From an uncultured Clostridium sp. (GTDB lineage: Bacteria; Bacillota; Clostridia; Lachnospirales; Lachnospiraceae), in NCBI GenBank assembly GCA_937902905.1, contig CALELW010000072.1, positions 1 to 8,367 on the forward strand: a stretch of DNA of 8,367 nt. The letters are read 5' to 3'. The notes beneath the pieces were generated by a model, which ran no database searches, was not told the origin of the DNA, and saw only the letters and a program-made list of their open reading frames with translations. This document shows, in pieces, positions 6,413-8,367 of the stretch (position 1 is the stretch's first letter; every line of letters begins with the position of its first letter). The translations under genes were made by a program, and so were the position numbers.

Positions 6413-6841
6413 ATGAGAAAAAGACACATAAGAAACTTAACCGAGAGTATTGGAATCACAGCAGAATGTGAATGCGGAGGGGTGATGACTGTCTGGAATT
6501 ATGGCTTTCAATATTGGGGCGTTTGTGGTTCTTGTGGGAATAAGTCAGAACCATATCATTCCACATTCGCATTAAAAAATGAACAACATAAAAAAATAAA
6601 GAAAATAAATATGAGAGAAGCAACAAAAGATGAGCGGAACGCTATAGATTGTTATATCGACAACATTTCTTTGGATGTAGAACAACATATTAGAGATGAC
6701 GAAAAACAAAAGGTCATTGAAACGATAAGAGAATGGGCTATAAATCAAGAAATAACGCAATCAGATACAAAATATTGTAATACATGCAATGGATTCGTGG
6801 AATTGCGAAAGCTAATAGCGTTTTTGGATAACGTTTCTTAA
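6413..6841 (+). CDS. Small protein with Cys-pair motifs (possible zinc ribbon), unknown function
   Basis: Not recognised. The 142-residue product is charged and soluble, with no signal peptide or membrane helix. Near the N-terminus are C19-x-C21-G-G and C38-x-x-C41-G, the form of a zinc ribbon with aromatic residues between the two knuckles (W28, Y30, F32, Y34, W35). A third pair, C122-x-x-C125, lies near the C-terminus and might form a second site. The middle is mainly helical and rich in Lys/Glu. Zinc ribbons of this size occur in phage and plasmid genes of unknown role and in small nucleic-acid-binding proteins, so binding of DNA or RNA is possible but not shown. The gene is the first after the promoter at 6359; GAAGGG at 6397-6402 and GGTG at 6405-6408 precede the ATG. 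It is 36 bases ahead of the triphosphatase gene and probably shares its transcript. Confidence 0.6.
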   Translation: MRKRHIRNLTESIGITAECECGGVMTVWNYGFQYWGVCGSCGNKSEPYHSTFALKNEQHKKIKKINMREATKDERNAIDCYIDNISLDVEQHIRDDEKQKVIETIREWAINQEITQSDTKYCNTCNGFVELRKLIAFLDNVS

Positions 6842-6864
6842 GGGAAAATTACATAAAAACAAAG

Positions 6865-6869
6865 AAAGG
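6865..6869 (+). promoter_or_regulatory. Shine-Dalgarno site that decides the CYTH gene start at 6878
   Basis: AAAGG is two bases before the ATG at 6872, too close to be used, and eight before the in-frame ATG at 6878. The later ATG also puts the family's MEIERKYL motif exactly at the N-terminus. Confidence 0.7.
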
Positions 6870-6877
6870 CTATGAAA

Positions 6878-7321
6878 ATGGAAATTGAAAGAAAATATTT
6901 AATTAAAAAATTGCCGGAGAATTTAAAACTTTACAAAAGTAAACATATTGAACAAGGATTTTTGTGTACAGAACCAGTAGTGAGAATTAGAAAATCCAAC
7001 GACGAATATACATTAACTTACAAGGGAAAGGGAACGCTCTGTAGAGAGGAATATAATCTTCCGTTAAATGCAGAATCATTTGCTCACTTAAAAGAAAAAA
7101 TTGATGGAATCCTTATTCAAAAACGTAGATACCTGATTCCACTTACTGATAAACTCACCATTGAACTCGATGTTTTTGAAGGAGAACTTGCGCCTTTACA
7201 GCTTGCCGAAGTAGAATTTGAGACAAAAGAAGAAGCAGAACATTTCGTCCCGCCTGCATGGTTTGGAGAAGATGTTACATTTTCCACGAAATACCATAAT
7301 AGTAACTTAAGTAAGCGATAA
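6878..7321 (+). CDS. CYTH-family triphosphate tunnel metalloenzyme
   Basis: Cytoplasmic phosphohydrolase of 147 residues. The N-terminal E2-x-E4-x-K6 in MEIERKYLI is the CYTH signature, and the rest of the tunnel set is visible: R36-x-R38 (VRIRK), K49 (TYKGKG), R56-E57-E58, K82-R83-R84, E96-x-D98 (TIELDVFEG), E111-x-E113 (LAEVEFE) and a C-terminal TKYHNSNL. All usual metal- and triphosphate-contacting positions seem kept. Size and motifs match the short bacterial branch, whose studied members such as that of Clostridium thermocellum cleave inorganic triphosphate and related substrates; class IV adenylate cyclase and thiamine triphosphatase belong to the same superfamily, so the substrate is open. 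The start at 6878 is taken from ribosome-site spacing. The gene follows the Cys-motif gene by 36 bases and no terminator is visible after it. No link to the pilus genes is evident. Confidence 0.93.
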   Translation: MEIERKYLIKKLPENLKLYKSKHIEQGFLCTEPVVRIRKSNDEYTLTYKGKGTLCREEYNLPLNAESFAHLKEKIDGILIQKRRYLIPLTDKLTIELDVFEGELAPLQLAEVEFETKEEAEHFVPPAWFGEDVTFSTKYHNSNLSKR

Positions 7322-7349
7322 AATAGGAGTAATAGTGCAGTTCACAAAA

Positions 7350-7378
7350 TTGACAATACAACATATTTATGGTATAAT
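7350..7378 (+). promoter_or_regulatory. Perfect-consensus sigma-A promoter for the second lipoprotein
   Basis: TTGACA (7350-7355), 17-base spacer, TATAAT (7373-7378), with extended TG at 7370-7371. The predicted transcript starts near 7385 and carries AAAGGA at 7395-7400. This should be a strong constitutive promoter unless a regulator covers it. It resembles the promoter at 6359 in the spacer as well as in the boxes. Confidence 0.9.
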
Positions 7379-7414
7379 ATAATTACTCTATAAGAAAGGA
7401 ACACTAACTGAAAA

Positions 7415-8367
7415 ATGAAAAAGTTGAAAAGAACAATTGCATTTGTTATGGCAATGATTACAGTTATTTCATGTGTAGGTTGCGGAAATGACTTATATGA
7501 AAATCATAAAGAAAATTATACAAAGGTCACTTCTGTAGATGGCGTTACCTTTGATATGCCGGAAAATTTTTTGGCGCAAGCGACCGCAATTACAAATATT
7601 TCAAAAGATGAAGATTACAGTGCAAATACATATCTGTATAAAGATGGAGAAAACACGTATCTGTTGTTCAACATTGGACAGGTGGTAGTGGCAGTAGAAA
7701 ATCAGACCGGATATAGATTAAAGGATGCAACAAGCGTAGAATCTGCCATCAAGAGCAATTCCTTGGATGGAATCTGGTTTGATAAAGTAGGTAAAGAATT
7801 GTCTTATGATGAAGAAAACAAGAATGACACTTACAAATTAATTGCAACAGTAAAGGGTGATGTGTCAGTTACAACAGAAGTATATGGCGTATTTACCGGA
7901 AAATTTGCATATGTGTCAACTAATGATTATGAATGTTCCATGTTTGTAGGAATCAGAGGTGAGGATTATGACAGTCTTGATTCCAATGCAAAATCTATTG
8001 TAGAACATATCACAAAATCGTTAACAGTTACAGATAGTGCATCTACAATGCCGTCACAAGTGCAAACAGAAATGGCATCTACAGAACAGCATCAGAATAA
8101 TGACGATACAGCAGTAACGGAGACTGAGACAACAAAAAATGCAACAGAATCCATTGAACAGGTAGAAAGTACAGAGAACGTCAATATTGAAATACCGGAA
8201 AGCACAGAAGTTGCGATTTCAACAGAAGAAGTAGCTCCTGCAACAGAAATCAAAGAAACAACCGATACGGAAAATGAAAACAACGTAAGAGGTGAAGAAT
8301 CTGACAAGAATGGTCTTGAAATTTCAGACAACCAAGGCGAGGTCGGAACTAAATATTCTGATATTTA
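7415..8367 (+). CDS. Lipoprotein with Thr/Glu-rich stalk, 3' partial
   Basis: An open frame of 317 codons runs off the right edge. The N-terminus MKKLKRTIAFVMAMITVISC is a lipoprotein signal; two cysteines could be lipidated, C20 (V-I-S-C, better lipobox) or C23 (C-V-G-C, more usual context before GND). Residues about 35-205 form one globular domain that begins VDGVTFDMPENF and ends IVEHITKSLTV; I do not recognise it, though the 'V-D-G-V-x-F-x-x-P' start is common in small Clostridial lipoprotein domains. From about 207 to 300 is a low-complexity Thr/Glu/Ser stretch, likely a stalk across the cell wall, followed by the start of another segment (GTKYSDI). The start is fixed by an in-frame TGA at 7409-7411; AAAGGA at 7395-7400 is fourteen bases away, an unusually long spacing. 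The last two bases are TA, so either a stop or a Tyr codon follows at once. Confidence 0.82.
   Translation, partial: MKKLKRTIAFVMAMITVISCVGCGNDLYENHKENYTKVTSVDGVTFDMPENFLAQATAITNISKDEDYSANTYLYKDGENTYLLFNIGQVVVAVENQTGYRLKDATSVESAIKSNSLDGIWFDKVGKELSYDEENKNDTYKLIATVKGDVSVTTEVYGVFTGKFAYVSTNDYECSMFVGIRGEDYDSLDSNAKSIVEHITKSLTVTDSASTMPSQVQTEMASTEQHQNNDDTAVTETETTKNATESIEQVESTENVNIEIPESTEVAISTEEVAPATEIKETTDTENENNVRGEESDKNGLEISDNQGEVGTKYSDI
8060..8290 (+). repeat. Degenerate Thr-Glu codon repeats encoding a stalk
   Basis: The units ACAGAA, ACAGAG and ACGGAG (Thr-Glu) recur many times, often preceded by a Ser codon (STE). The pattern is irregular in spacing, so it is a compositionally biased linker and not a clean tandem array. 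It is also why the reverse strand stays open here for about 240 bases. Confidence 0.55.

Noticed and set aside
7322..7349. Terminator after the CYTH gene
   Set aside because: No stable stem with a T run is visible between the stop and the next promoter; read-through into the lipoprotein gene is possible.
8092..8331. 79-codon open frame on the reverse strand
   Set aside because: It is the complement of Thr-Glu repeats, giving a Ser/Val-rich low-complexity product; the forward frame continues from a proper start at 7415.

Overview
The window looks like a low-GC Gram-positive member of the Clostridia, probably Lachnospiraceae. The signs are A+T-rich codon use, purine-rich Shine-Dalgarno sites ahead of most genes, consensus sigma-A promoters and diderm-free lipoprotein signals of the 'VSGC/VGC' type. 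All genes lie on the + strand. I see no rRNA, tRNA, CRISPR array, transposase or integrase. The taxon is an inference from style; nothing here fixes it.

Region 1 (1-6347) reads as the 3' part of one long operon for a Tad/type II secretion-like pilus or pseudopilus. It opens with a platform protein of the GspF/TadB-TadC kind that is cut by the left edge. Four genes follow for small or medium proteins, each with a single N-terminal membrane helix and a secreted body (1242-3730); two of these are paralogues of each other, one resembles the TadE/F-like minor pilins of Clostridia, and one ends in a Cys/His motif. Next come a stand-alone HD-GYP phosphohydrolase (probable cyclic di-GMP phosphodiesterase), a protein that looks like an HNH/NUMOD endonuclease fold without its catalytic histidine fused to a helix-turn-helix, and a 472-residue lipoprotein. 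The last three overlap each other by about 26-29 bases, which points to translational coupling. A strong hairpin after the first pilin-like gene (1717-1747) could set different expression levels within the operon. A clear rho-independent terminator closes it at 6306-6347.

Region 2 (6359-7321) starts at a near-consensus promoter that carries an inverted repeat between -35 and -10. It encodes a small Cys-motif protein of unknown role and a CYTH-family triphosphatase.

Region 3 (7350 to the right edge) has a perfect-consensus promoter very similar to the previous one. It drives a second lipoprotein with a globular domain and a Thr/Glu-rich stalk, and the gene runs off the window.

Taken together the genes suggest an envelope appliance: a pilus-like fibre with its assembly platform, a surface lipoprotein made with it, and a c-di-GMP-degrading enzyme plus a DNA-binding protein in the same transcript that may control it. 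The motor ATPase, prepilin peptidase and second platform gene expected of a Tad system would have to lie upstream of the window. No function has been proved for the combination; the linkage of HD-GYP, dead-HNH/HTH and lipoprotein to the pilus genes is the most novel-looking part.
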